DNA of 64,000 bases from Inquilinus ginsengisoli_B (GTDB lineage Bacteria; Pseudomonadota; Alphaproteobacteria; DSM-16000; Inquilinaceae): positions 4,836,001-4,900,000 of the forward strand of contig NZ_JBNDJK010000001.1 of the NCBI RefSeq assembly GCF_050434925.1, written 5' to 3'. Position numbers and translations under genes: made by a program. A model generated the notes under the pieces. That model had not been told where the DNA came from, did not search any database, and saw nothing but the letters and a program-made list of their open reading frames with translations. Each line of letters starts with the position of its first letter. Position 1 is the first letter of the stretch. Shown here piece after piece: positions 9,614-19,077 of the stretch.

Positions 9614-12015
9614 GTGCCCGCGGCGCGGCTCTGCTCGCCGCTCAGCTTCACCGGCACCTCGCCGAGATTCTTCAGACTCAGCGTCAGGAAGAAGGAATAG
9701 CCCTCCTTCTGATCCTCTGCGGTGGTGAACCGGCGTTGCGCGGTGACGCCGAAGGTGAAGCATTCGTCCTGGTACTGCGCGCCGACATTGTAGGTAAACG
9801 GCCGCATGTTCTGGATGTCGTAGGTCATCCCGGTCGACACCGACCAGTAGTCCGAGACCTTGGCGGTGCCGCCGGCGCCGAGCTGCTGCTGGTTGAAGAT
9901 GTTGCCGTCGTCGTCCGGGCCCTTGTCGTCCAGCAGGCTGTAGTTGACGTTCAGGTTCAGCCAGTCCAAGGGAGTCGTGCTGGCCTGGACGAATTGCCGG
10001 CGGCTGTAGAAATTGTCCTTGTCCAGCCGGAACCGCCAGTCGAGGTTCAGATACGGCGCCGGATGCAGGGTGACGCGGCCGACATAATCCGACACCTTGT
10101 CGCGCAGGCCGGAGCTCTCCGGGAAGTCGTCATCCTTCTCGAACCGGTAGCTCTGGCCCAGGAAGAAGGTGGCGTTGGCGCCGTCCGGCGCGTAGAGGCC
10201 GTAGCGGAAGCCGTAGGAGACGTGCTGGCCGCCCTCGACCCGGTCGAGGCCGGGGAAGCGATTCTCGCTGAACAGGTTGATCTCGTCGAACTCGATGTCG
10301 GCGCTGTCGTTGTTCGGGATCTTGTTGCCGTTGCTGATCTCCGGCGCGACGCTGAAGCTGACGATCGGCTCCAGCAGCTGCTGGTAGGTGCCGATCTGGC
10401 CGACGAAGGGGTAGCGCGCGGTCAGCGTGGCGACCGGGAAGAGCCGGGCGGCGCTGGCGTCCCGGGTCAGCACCTCGTCGGGCCCGCCATCGACCACCTT
10501 GGTCCCGTCCGGCATGTCGCTCGACTGGTACAGGTCGCCGCGCAGATAGCCGCGTGCGTTCAGCACGATGCCGCTGTCGGTGTAGAAGTCGCGCTGCCAG
10601 CCGACCTGGCTGGACAGGCGGCGGGTGTCGAGGCCGCGGGTAGGATCGCTGGTCACCGGATCATAGTCGCGCAGCAGGCTGATGGCGCTGGCGTTGACGA
10701 ACCATTGGCCGCCGAACACGGTGTTCGGCTCGCTGACGTAGTTGGCCTGGGCCCAGGGCAGGATGGTGGGCGAGAAGCCCTTGCTGCCGATCCCGGTGCC
10801 GGGGGTGCGCAGGTCCTGCCAGTCCAGCGCCTCGACCGAGATGTAGCTCAGTCCGTAGAAGCCCTCGGCATAGGCGCGGCTCTGCAGCACGTCGGAGCCG
10901 GAGATGCCGAAGTTGTCGAGATAGGTCCGGTCCGAGGTGCGCTGGATATCGGTCCCGAACCGCCAATTCTGGTCGAAGTCGTAGCGGGCGGAGCCGAAGA
11001 GGTGCCAGCGGACCTGTTGCGAGCGGAAGTTCAGGTTGCTGCCGTTGAAGCCTGAATTGTCGTTCAGGATCTTGTCGTAGCCGCTCTGGTTGATGCTGCC
11101 GTTGAGGGTGACGAGGCCCTTGTCGAAGCGCTTGCGGTACTCGCCGCTGAACAGCGTGCCGGCATCGCGCGTGACCATGGTGCCGACCGTGGCGTCCTGG
11201 TCCGGCGAGATGTCGAAATAGTACTGCAGCCCGAAGAACGGCCCGACATCTGAGGTCGCGCCGAAGGTCGGGAACAGGAAGCCCTGACGCCGGTCGACCG
11301 AGGGGTCGGGCATCGAGAAATACGGCGTGTAGAACAGCGGCACGCCGAACAGGTCGATGAAGGCGTCGTGGTAGATGATGTCCTTCGCCACCGCGTCGTT
11401 GGTCACCCGCACGGCGCGGATCTGCCACAGCGGCGGCGCCGTGGGATCGTCCTTGCACAGGTTGCAGGGCGAATAGACGGCGCGGTCGATGGTGGTGATC
11501 TCGCCGCGCTCGCGCACCGCGCTGTTGCCGACCATGCGCGAATTGTCGGACAGGATCAGCGACACCTGCTGGATGAAGCCGTCCTTCAGGTCGTCGGTCA
11601 GCTCGGCATAGTCGCCGAACAGGACCTCGCCGCCCGGCTGCACCATGGTGACGTGGCCGCTGGCGGCGACCACCTGGGTCTTCTGGTTGTAGGTGACCTG
11701 GTCGGCCCGGACGATCTGGTGATTCTGGTGAATCTCGACCTTGCCGCGGGCGGTGACGAGACCGAGGGTCTGGTCGTAGATCAGCTCATCGGCGCTGATC
11801 ACCGGGGGCTGCTGCTGCCCGGCCGGCGTATCGGGCCGCGAGGGTATCTCCGCGGCCGGTGCGGCAGGCTGCGTCTGCTGCTCCGCGGCCGGTGTGGCCG
11901 GCTGCTGCTGGCCCTGGTCCTGGGCGGAGGCGCCGATCGACGTGAGCATAGCGGTCACGGAAACGGCGCCGAGAAAGGTCGATAACCGATTGATTCGCTT
12001 CACTGCCGCTTCCAT
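9610..12015 (-). CDS. lptD: LPS-assembly protein LptD (OstA)
   Basis: 801 residues. A signal peptide (about 1-31, ending ASA before QDQGQQQ) and a Gln/Ala/Pro-rich linker are followed by the periplasmic OstA/LptA-like beta-jellyroll (about 75-200: 'ADELIYDQTLGLVTARGKVEIHQN'). The rest is the 26-strand outer-membrane barrel ('GFLFPTFGATSDVGPFFGLQYYF' and many alternating Tyr/Phe/Asp strands). With LptE it inserts lipopolysaccharide into the outer leaflet. Cys184, Cys187 and Cys752 are available for the interdomain disulfide seen in this family. Unlike many proteobacteria there is no surA-pdxA-rsmA downstream: the gene ends against the convergent ABC ATPase gene. Confidence 0.93.
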   Translation of the reverse strand: MEAAVKRINRLSTFLGAVSVTAMLTSIGASAQDQGQQQPATPAAEQQTQPAAPAAEIPSRPDTPAGQQQPPVISADELIYDQTLGLVTARGKVEIHQNHQIVRADQVTYNQKTQVVAASGHVTMVQPGGEVLFGDYAELTDDLKDGFIQQVSLILSDNSRMVGNSAVRERGEITTIDRAVYSPCNLCKDDPTAPPLWQIRAVRVTNDAVAKDIIYHDAFIDLFGVPLFYTPYFSMPDPSVDRRQGFLFPTFGATSDVGPFFGLQYYFDISPDQDATVGTMVTRDAGTLFSGEYRKRFDKGLVTLNGSINQSGYDKILNDNSGFNGSNLNFRSQQVRWHLFGSARYDFDQNWRFGTDIQRTSDRTYLDNFGISGSDVLQSRAYAEGFYGLSYISVEALDWQDLRTPGTGIGSKGFSPTILPWAQANYVSEPNTVFGGQWFVNASAISLLRDYDPVTSDPTRGLDTRRLSSQVGWQRDFYTDSGIVLNARGYLRGDLYQSSDMPDGTKVVDGGPDEVLTRDASAARLFPVATLTARYPFVGQIGTYQQLLEPIVSFSVAPEISNGNKIPNNDSADIEFDEINLFSENRFPGLDRVEGGQHVSYGFRYGLYAPDGANATFFLGQSYRFEKDDDFPESSGLRDKVSDYVGRVTLHPAPYLNLDWRFRLDKDNFYSRRQFVQASTTPLDWLNLNVNYSLLDDKGPDDDGNIFNQQQLGAGGTAKVSDYWSVSTGMTYDIQNMRPFTYNVGAQYQDECFTFGVTAQRRFTTAEDQKEGYSFFLTLSLKNLGEVPVKLSGEQSRAAGT

Positions 12016-12089
12016 GCTCCGACGCGAGCTGTCGCCCCTTGTGCCGAAAGCGAAGGGGCGAAGTCAACGCCGGTCACGGCAGTGCGAAC

Positions 12090-13688
<1,599 letters not shown>

Positions 13689-13856
13689 CGTACAGGAATC
13701 TTTACTAATGGGGGCGCGCCGAGCGGCCCGCCGCAGGCCCTTTAAATGGGAAAAACCCTCGTCAAGTCAATTGAAACTATCGAGACATGCGGGCATGGCT
13801 CACCCTAGCGCGGCGCGAGTCATGCGGCCGCGGCGATGAATGAAGCGAGGTGACGA

Positions 13857-14399
13857 ATGCTGCTCGACCGGAATGATGGCGTCCTCCTGGTGGTCGACGT
13901 GCAGGAGAAGCTGGTGCCGGCGATGCATGATTTCGCGGCGGCGCGGAAGGGAATCGAGACGCTGGTCCGCAGCGCCGTGGCGCTCGACGTGCCGGTGCTG
14001 TTCGCCGAGCAGTATCCGAAGGGGCTGGGCCCGACGCTGCCCGACCTGGTGGCGCTGGCGCCCGACGCGCCGGTGGTGCCGAAGGTCCGGTTCTCCGCGG
14101 TGGGCGAGCCGGCGCTGCTGGACCATCTCGAGGGCATCGGCCGTCGCACCATCGTGATCTGCGGGCTGGAGAGCCATGTCTGCGTGCTGCAGACCGCCTT
14201 CGACCTGCACGATGCCGGCTTCCGGCCGGTGGTGGCGATCGACGCCACCACGGCGCGGGCGCCGCGCAGCACGGCGGTGGCGGAACTGCGGCTGGTGCAG
14301 GGCGGCATCGAGATCGTGACCGCCGAGATGGTCTGCTTCGAATGGCTGGGCGAGGCCGCGACCGACGAGTTCCGCAAAGTCAGCGCCTTCCTGCGATGA
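13857..14399 (+). CDS. Isochorismatase-like cysteine hydrolase
   Basis: 180 residues. The catalytic triad of the family is visible: Asp14 in 'LLVVDVQEKL', Lys76 in 'VVPKVRFSA' and the nucleophile Cys109 in 'GLESHVCVLQTAFDL'. The fold is shared by nicotinamidase, N-carbamoylsarcosine amidase and YcaC-like proteins, so the amide or ester substrate is undetermined. Length (180) matches the short single-domain group. Its stop overlaps the start of the alpha/beta hydrolase gene (ATGA), which argues for translational coupling. Confidence 0.85.
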   Translation: MLLDRNDGVLLVVDVQEKLVPAMHDFAAARKGIETLVRSAVALDVPVLFAEQYPKGLGPTLPDLVALAPDAPVVPKVRFSAVGEPALLDHLEGIGRRTIVICGLESHVCVLQTAFDLHDAGFRPVVAIDATTARAPRSTAVAELRLVQGGIEIVTAEMVCFEWLGEAATDEFRKVSAFLR

Positions 14400-15100
14400 C
14401 CCTGCCGGTCCTGTTCCTGCCCGGCCTCTTGTGCGACGCCGACCTGTGGACGGCGCAGCTCAATGCCTTCTCGGCCGGACGGCCGGTGGCGGTGGCCAGT
14501 CTGACCGGCAGCGACTCGGTGGCCGGGCTTGCCGAGGCCGCCCTGGAAGCGGCGCCGCCGCGCTTCGCCTTGGCCGGGCTGTCGATGGGCGGCTATGTCG
14601 CGCTCGAGATCATGCGCCGGGCGCCGGAGCGGGTGGCCGGGCTGGCGCTGCTCGACACCTCGGCCCGGTCGGACACGGAGGAGCAGAGCCGCCGCCGGCG
14701 CGGCCTGATCGCGCTGGCCCGGACCGGCAAGTTCAAGGGGGTGACGCCGCGGCTGCTGCCGCTGCTGCTGCATCCCGCCCGGCTCGAGGATCCGGTGCTG
14801 ACCGGGCGGGTGATGGCGATGGCCGCGCGGATCGGCCGTGACGCCTTCCTTCGGCAGCAGACCGCGATCCTGGGGCGGCCGGACAGCCGGCCGGACCTGC
14901 CGCGCATCGGCTGCCCGGCGGTGGTGGTGTGCGGCCGGCAGGACGAGCTGACGCCGCTGCCGGTGTCGCAGGAGATGGCCGGGCTGATCCCCGGCGCCGA
15001 TCTCGTCGTGATCGAGGACAGCGGCCACCTCTCGACCATGGAGCAGCCGGAGGTGGTCAACGCCGCGCTGACCGCCTGGCTCGGGCGGCTGGAGGGTTAG
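14396..15100 (+). CDS. Alpha/beta hydrolase
   Basis: 234 residues from ATG 14396, overlapping the previous stop by 4 bp. 'LFLPGLLCDADLW' carries the oxyanion-hole segment. 'GLSMGGYVALEI' is the nucleophile elbow (Ser63). 'CGRQDELTPL' gives the acid and 'IEDSGHLSTMEQPE' the histidine. This matches the RsbQ/3-oxoadipate enol-lactonase-like group, but the substrate cannot be deduced. It is co-transcribed with the isochorismatase-like gene and followed by a terminator-like hairpin. Confidence 0.85.
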   Translation: MTLPVLFLPGLLCDADLWTAQLNAFSAGRPVAVASLTGSDSVAGLAEAALEAAPPRFALAGLSMGGYVALEIMRRAPERVAGLALLDTSARSDTEEQSRRRRGLIALARTGKFKGVTPRLLPLLLHPARLEDPVLTGRVMAMAARIGRDAFLRQQTAILGRPDSRPDLPRIGCPAVVVCGRQDELTPLPVSQEMAGLIPGADLVVIEDSGHLSTMEQPEVVNAALTAWLGRLEG

Positions 15101-15186
15101 AGCGGACCGAAGCGAGGTCGGGTCAGTGCATCCAGGCGGGGGCCGATGTCGAGCGTCGCCGGCGTCGGCGGGCAGGGGCGGGGCCT

Positions 15187-15212
15187 GGCCTCGACAAATG
15201 GCGAGGCCTTTT
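15187..15212 (+). terminator. Rho-independent terminator candidate
   Basis: GGCCTCG (15187-15193) pairs with CGAGGCC (15202-15208) across an 8-nt loop and is followed by TTTT. It lies 87 bp past the alpha/beta hydrolase stop and would end the two-gene hydrolase transcript. Confidence 0.5.
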
Positions 15213-15260
15213 CAGAATGCCGCCCCGTCCGAGCCGATCCAGCCCTTCTATCCTCCCTCT

Positions 15261-15270
15261 CCCCTCGCGG
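15261..15270. repeat. Left target-site duplication of the IS4 element
   Basis: CCCCTCGCGG directly abuts the left end of the insertion sequence and is repeated exactly at 16814-16823. A 10-bp duplication falls within the 9-12 bp typical of the IS4 family, indicating a recent, undisturbed insertion. Confidence 0.85.
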
Positions 15271-15291
15271 CTAGCGTGCGCACACATCTTT
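15271..15291 (+). repeat. Left terminal inverted repeat of the IS4 element
   Basis: CTAGCGTGCGCACACATCTT followed by T; it pairs with the right end at 16793-16813 with a single mismatch. This is the expected transposase-binding end. Confidence 0.88.
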
Positions 15292-15396
15292 TTGTTGCAG
15301 CAGGCGAGGCGTTGTGCTGGCTGGAGGTGGGGGCTTGAACGCTCTGAATCGTCTGTGATTCTATCCCTGCTGTTGTTGATTCGGGAGGGGTCGGCG

Positions 15397-16793
15397 ATGG
15401 CGAGCGAGGGGCTGGGATACTTCAGGGACCACCGCCTGGAGCAAAGGGGGGGTGGATCCTGGAGCGCCTTTGCATGCGCCTCACCGCGACCATGCGCCAA
15501 CTCGCCGACAACCGCGCCGAAATGGTCGCGACCACGCGGTTCTTCCGCAATCCCAAGGTGACTGCGGCCGAGATCGTCGCCACCGCCGCGGCGCAGACCG
15601 CGGTGGCGGCTGCCGGCCGGCACGTCCTGCTGATCGAGGACACGTCCGAGATCAACTTCGAGGGCAAGGCCGGCCGCAAGCGCGGCCTCGGGCGGGTCGG
15701 CAACGGCCGCGACGTCGGCCTGTTCGTCCATCCCGCCATCGCCGTCGATGCCGCCGACGGCACCCTGCTGGGGCTGGCCGGAGCGACCCTTTGGCGGCGC
15801 CACAAGGCCAAGGCCGAGGACTATCAGGCGCAGCCCATCGAAACCAAGGAAAGCCACCGCTGGATCGCGACCGTCAGGACCGCCCGCGCCGTCTTGGCCG
15901 AGACCCCGCTGGCCACCGTCGTCGCCGACCGCGAAGCCGACATCTACGAACTCTTCGCCCGCCTTCCCGAGGCCGGCCCCGATGGTCTGCACACCCATCT
16001 GCTGGTGCGCTGCCATCATGACCGGGCGCTCGCCGGCCAGGGGCGCAAGCGGCCGCGCCTGCACGACACCGTCGCCGCCTGGCCCGAGGCCGGGCGGATC
16101 GGCTTCGACCTCGACGCCCGGCCCGGCCGCCCGGCGCGCCATGTCTCCCTGGCGGTCCGCTTCGGCTCCGTCCGTCTGCGCCAGCCCGCCACCGGCGCCG
16201 ATCCCAAAGACCCGCGCGACCTCACCCTCAACCTGGTCGAGGTCAGCGAGATCGACCCGCCGCCCGGCCAGACACCGATCCTCTGGCGGCTCTACACCAG
16301 CCATGTCGTGACCACCCTCGACCAGGCCGTCGCCGTGGTCGAGCTCTACCGCCGGCGCTGGATCGTCGAGCAGGTGTTCCGCACCCTCAAATCCCGGGGC
16401 ATCGCCATCGAGGACAGCTTCATCGCCGATGGCGATGCCCTTGAGAACCTCGCCGCCACCGCCTTGATCGCCGCCATCCGCGTCATGCAATGCGTCCACG
16501 CCCGCGGACAGGCCGGCGCCCTCATCCCGGCCGCGCGAGTGTTCCGACCAGCCGACATGCCTGTCCTGAAGGCCTTGGTCCGATCCCTCGAAGGCAAGAC
16601 CCTGAAGCAGAAAAACCCGTTCCCGCCCGAAACCCTCGCCTGGGCCTCCTGGCTGATCGCTCGCCTCGGAGGCTGGAAGGGGTATGCCTCCGAGCGTCCC
16701 CCAGGACCCATTACCATGCACAACGGCTTCCAACGCTTCGACGCTATCGCCATCGGCTTCGCCCTCGCTCAGCCTCGGCCACCTGGCAACTGA
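15397..16793 (+). CDS. IS4-family (Tn5-like) DDE transposase, frame change at a G7 run
   Basis: ATG 15397 follows a strong GGGAGGGG ribosome binding site (15383-15390) and encodes MASEGLGYFRDHRLEQRG. The family sequence then continues one frame back (WILERLCMRLTATMRQLADN onward). The two frames meet at AAAGGGGGGG (15443-15452). A -1 slip there yields about 465 residues. Later motifs are 'HVLLIEDTSEINF' (first Asp), 'TVVADREADIYELF' (second Asp), and the YREK-like 'YRRRWIVEQVFRTLKS' with the catalytic Glu. The C-terminal 'GWKGYASERPPGPITMHNG' is diagnostic of this group. Without the slip, translation could begin at 15474 (439 residues), lacking the N-terminal DNA-binding segment. Confidence 0.85.
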
Positions 16794-16813
16794 AAGATGT
16801 GTGCTCACGCTAG
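16793..16813 (-). repeat. Right terminal inverted repeat of the IS4 element
   Basis: Complement of the left end with one mismatch (GTGAGCAC versus GTGCGCAC). Its first base is the last base of the transposase stop codon. Confidence 0.88.
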
Positions 16814-16975
16814 CCCCTCGCGGAAGGGGGCTAGGGGGAGGGGTTTGGCGCCGTCAATGCCAGCCTGAACCCTGACGCCTCGGCCATGACGGCGAGGCCT
16901 GGCCTCCGCGCATTCGCGCGCGGACGCGCGCAGACCCCTCCCCAACCCCTCCCGCAAGGGGGGGAGAGTGGAAGG
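16814..16975. repeat. Right target duplication and palindromic GC-rich repeat
   Basis: 16814-16823 is the second copy of CCCCTCGCGG. What follows (GGAAGGGGGCTAGGGGGAGGGG) is the right arm of the hairpin split by the insertion sequence. A similar motif in inverted order (CCCCTCCCCAACCCCTCCCG...GGGGGGGAGAG) lies at 16935-16970. Between them is a GC-rich stretch with no supported gene. The whole looks like a dispersed REP-type element with two outward arms. Confidence 0.55.
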
Positions 16976-17025
16976 CTGCGCTTGCGGATGCTGAAGGTTG
17001 GTGAAGTGGGTGAGTTCGTAGGAGC

Positions 17026-17649
17026 CTACCCGGTGTCCGGCGGCCTGGGCTTGCGGCCGGAGGTCGGGCGAGGCTTGGGCGGGTCCGCAGGCGGATCGTC
17101 CTCGCCATCCTTCGACGGGATGAAGCCCAGCTGCTCCATGGCCTCGTCGGCCATCTCCAGCCAGCGCTCCACCCGCACCGGCAAGCCCCAGCGCCGGCAC
17201 AAGGCCGCCACCGCGACCGGGGTCCGGCTGGCTTCGATCAGCTCCACCACCTCCGGCCGCTCCAGCTGCTCGCGCACCTCGGCGACGCGGCGCTGGATCT
17301 CCTCATTGTCCTTCGACACCTCGTAGGCCGCCGCCAGCATCGCCAGCTTCACCCGCAGATCGTGGAAGTCCTCCTGCGCCGCCTCGCGCTTCGCCGCGGC
17401 CTTGCGACGCTCGTCGACCTGCCGGGACAGCTTGTCCTTGAGCAGCAGGGTCAGCCGCACCGAGCGCGCGACCGTGGCGATCCGCTGGCAATAGTCGGCG
17501 CCGGGCTGTGGCACGTGCAGCGCTTCCCGCTGCGTCGCCCGGGCGATCGACATCTGGAGCTCGACCAGCTCCGCCAGCACGCGCAGATCCCCCTCTGCCG
17601 CCGGAGCGGCCGGGGCTTCCGAGTTCGAATCGGTCTGCGCGGTGTCCAT
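17026..17649 (-). CDS. Hypothetical coiled-coil protein
   Basis: 207 residues from ATG 17649 (MDTAQTDSNSEAPAAP); two further ATGs just upstream (17667 and 17661) cannot be excluded, and none has a clear ribosome binding site. It is soluble, with no signal peptide. An Ala/Pro/Glu-rich N-terminus is followed by long charged helices (about 25-155, including 'LLKDKLSRQVDERRKAAAKR'). A 'PVAVAALCRRWGLPVRVERWL' helix pair and a Pro-rich tail follow. No family is recognised. The position beside an insertion sequence and palindromic repeats suggests a locally variable region. Confidence 0.6.
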   Translation of the reverse strand: MDTAQTDSNSEAPAAPAAEGDLRVLAELVELQMSIARATQREALHVPQPGADYCQRIATVARSVRLTLLLKDKLSRQVDERRKAAAKREAAQEDFHDLRVKLAMLAAAYEVSKDNEEIQRRVAEVREQLERPEVVELIEASRTPVAVAALCRRWGLPVRVERWLEMADEAMEQLGFIPSKDGEDDPPADPPKPRPTSGRKPRPPDTG

Positions 17650-17807
17650 AGAACACAGCATGAACAAGATCGCAAATTAATACAAGAGAACAATGTGTTA
17701 ACAACGGGATGATGCGTGATCGGATCACGCCGAAGCGATCGCGCGGAGCCCGTCCGGCATCATTCTCCAGCCCGGACGGACCGGCGCGATTCAACCCAAA
17801 TCATGTT

Positions 17808-18356
17808 CTAGGGGAAATCCGGCCGGCCGAAGGGCACAGGCAGGACATAGGGGAAGAGCTGGACGGTGAGGTCGTGGACCAAAGCGGTGAAGTTCGGGTC
17901 GTCCAGCCCGGTCGCCTGGGCGAGATAGCCCGTCACGGCCGACTGCTCGCGGCCGAGGATACAGAAGGCGGCGCGCACCACGATCGGCCGCATCGCCGGC
18001 GCCGTGGTCCAGGTCTTCCTGTCGCACAGATTGAACGGGTTCACCGCGGGCTGGGCGTTGAACACCACGGAGACGGAATAGTTGCGGTTCTCGGTCGGCC
18101 CCGGCGTGGTGGTGAAGCGGGTGCGCGGCCCGATATAGGTGCCGGTCATGATCTCGGTCACCCGCTGGTCGAAACCCGGCGTGCCGAAGAGGTTGCCCTG
18201 GATCACGGTGCGCAGGTCGCGGCCGTCGGCGGCAGCGAACAGCTCGCCGGTCGAATACATCATGCCGAGATCGCTGCGCACGATCCGCGGCCCGGAGCAG
18301 GCGGCCAGCGCCAGCGCGGCGACGGCGAATGCGAGGGCGCGTCGGGGCAGCTTCAT
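17808..18356 (-). CDS. Lipoprotein, paralogue of the upstream gene
   Basis: 182 residues with a lipoprotein signal: a basic start, hydrophobic core and lipobox LAAC at about residue 20 (LALAACSGPR). The mature part shares 'AADGRDLRTVIQGN' and 'FGTPGFDQ' with the protein encoded at 18417-18938, as well as 'PNFTALVHDLTVQLFPY'-like C-terminal spacing, so the two are tandem duplicates of about 35-40% identity by eye. It is probably anchored in the outer membrane. Function is unknown. The pair is co-oriented with 60 bp between genes. Confidence 0.72.
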   Translation of the reverse strand: MKLPRRALAFAVAALALAACSGPRIVRSDLGMMYSTGELFAAADGRDLRTVIQGNLFGTPGFDQRVTEIMTGTYIGPRTRFTTTPGPTENRNYSVSVVFNAQPAVNPFNLCDRKTWTTAPAMRPIVVRAAFCILGREQSAVTGYLAQATGLDDPNFTALVHDLTVQLFPYVLPVPFGRPDFP

Positions 18357-18416
18357 GGCGCTTCCTCTTCAGATCTCGCGGGGAGGGACGCCGGGCCGGC
18401 CGGCGCCCCCACACGA

Positions 18417-18938
18417 TCAGTACGGGAACATCGCCAGCATCATGTGCTGGATCATGCTGACGAAATTCGGGTCGTCCGGCCCCTTGACGTTGCTGACATA
18501 GCCGGTGACGGCCGTGGCCTCGCCGCCGGTGATGCAGAAGGCGGCCCGGGCGGTGATCGGGCCCGGGTTCGGCGGTGCGGTCGGGATCGGGGCGCTGTTG
18601 CACAGTGCGAAGGGCGTGACGTCCGGGGACGGGTTGAACACCACCGAGACGAAATAGTCGCGCTTGGCCGTCGGGCCGGGGGTGCCGGTGAAATTGGTCT
18701 TCGGCCCGACATAGGTCCGGTTCATGACCCCGAGCACCGCCTGGTCGAAGCCCGGCGTGCCGAAGGGGTTGCCCTGGATCACGGTGCGCAGGTCACGGCC
18801 GTCCGCGGCGGCCGAGAACTCGGCCCGGGAATAGCGGATGCCGATGTCGTCGACCACCACCCGGTCGCTGGCGCAGCTGGCCAGGATCGGGGCGGCAAGA
18901 GTGAGGGCGGCGAGGGAGGGGAGGCGATGCAGGATCAT
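18417..18938 (-). CDS. Lipoprotein, first of a tandem paralogous pair
   Basis: 173 residues from ATG 18938 (MILHRLPSLAALTLAAP), which gives a proper signal peptide with lipobox LASC. Longer in-frame starts would bury the signal in a basic N-terminus. The mature sequence 'VVVDDIGIRYSRAEFSAAADG' and 'RDLRTVIQGNPFGTPGFDQ' parallels the gene downstream. Two cysteines (LCNSAP and FCITGG) are conserved in both paralogues (LCDRK and FCILG), so a disulfide is likely. Function unknown. Confidence 0.72.
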   Translation of the reverse strand: MILHRLPSLAALTLAAPILASCASDRVVVDDIGIRYSRAEFSAAADGRDLRTVIQGNPFGTPGFDQAVLGVMNRTYVGPKTNFTGTPGPTAKRDYFVSVVFNPSPDVTPFALCNSAPIPTAPPNPGPITARAAFCITGGEATAVTGYVSNVKGPDDPNFVSMIQHMMLAMFPY

Positions 18939-19077
18939 ATCCGTTCTCGATGCGGCGGCGTGTCCCGATGATAGGGCTCTGCGCTGGGCTCGCCAATCGG
19001 CGAGCTCCATCGTTCTACGCCGACCGTTCGGCCCGGCTTGTGCCGCAGGTCACAACCTGCGGCCGCATGCCCCAGGC

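Larger units (their letters stand above)
15271..16813 (+). mobile_element. IS4-family insertion sequence, complete (1543 bp)
   Basis: The element is bounded by 21-bp terminal inverted repeats, 15271-15291 and 16793-16813. Both begin CTAGCGTG and differ at one position (C versus A at the ninth base). It is flanked by the 10-bp duplication CCCCTCGCGG. It carries one transposase gene split by a frame change near its start. The right inverted repeat overlaps the transposase stop codon by one base. Removing the element and one duplication rejoins a palindromic GC-rich sequence (CCCTCTCCCC ... GGGGGAGGGG), so the target was a REP-like hairpin. Confidence 0.9.
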
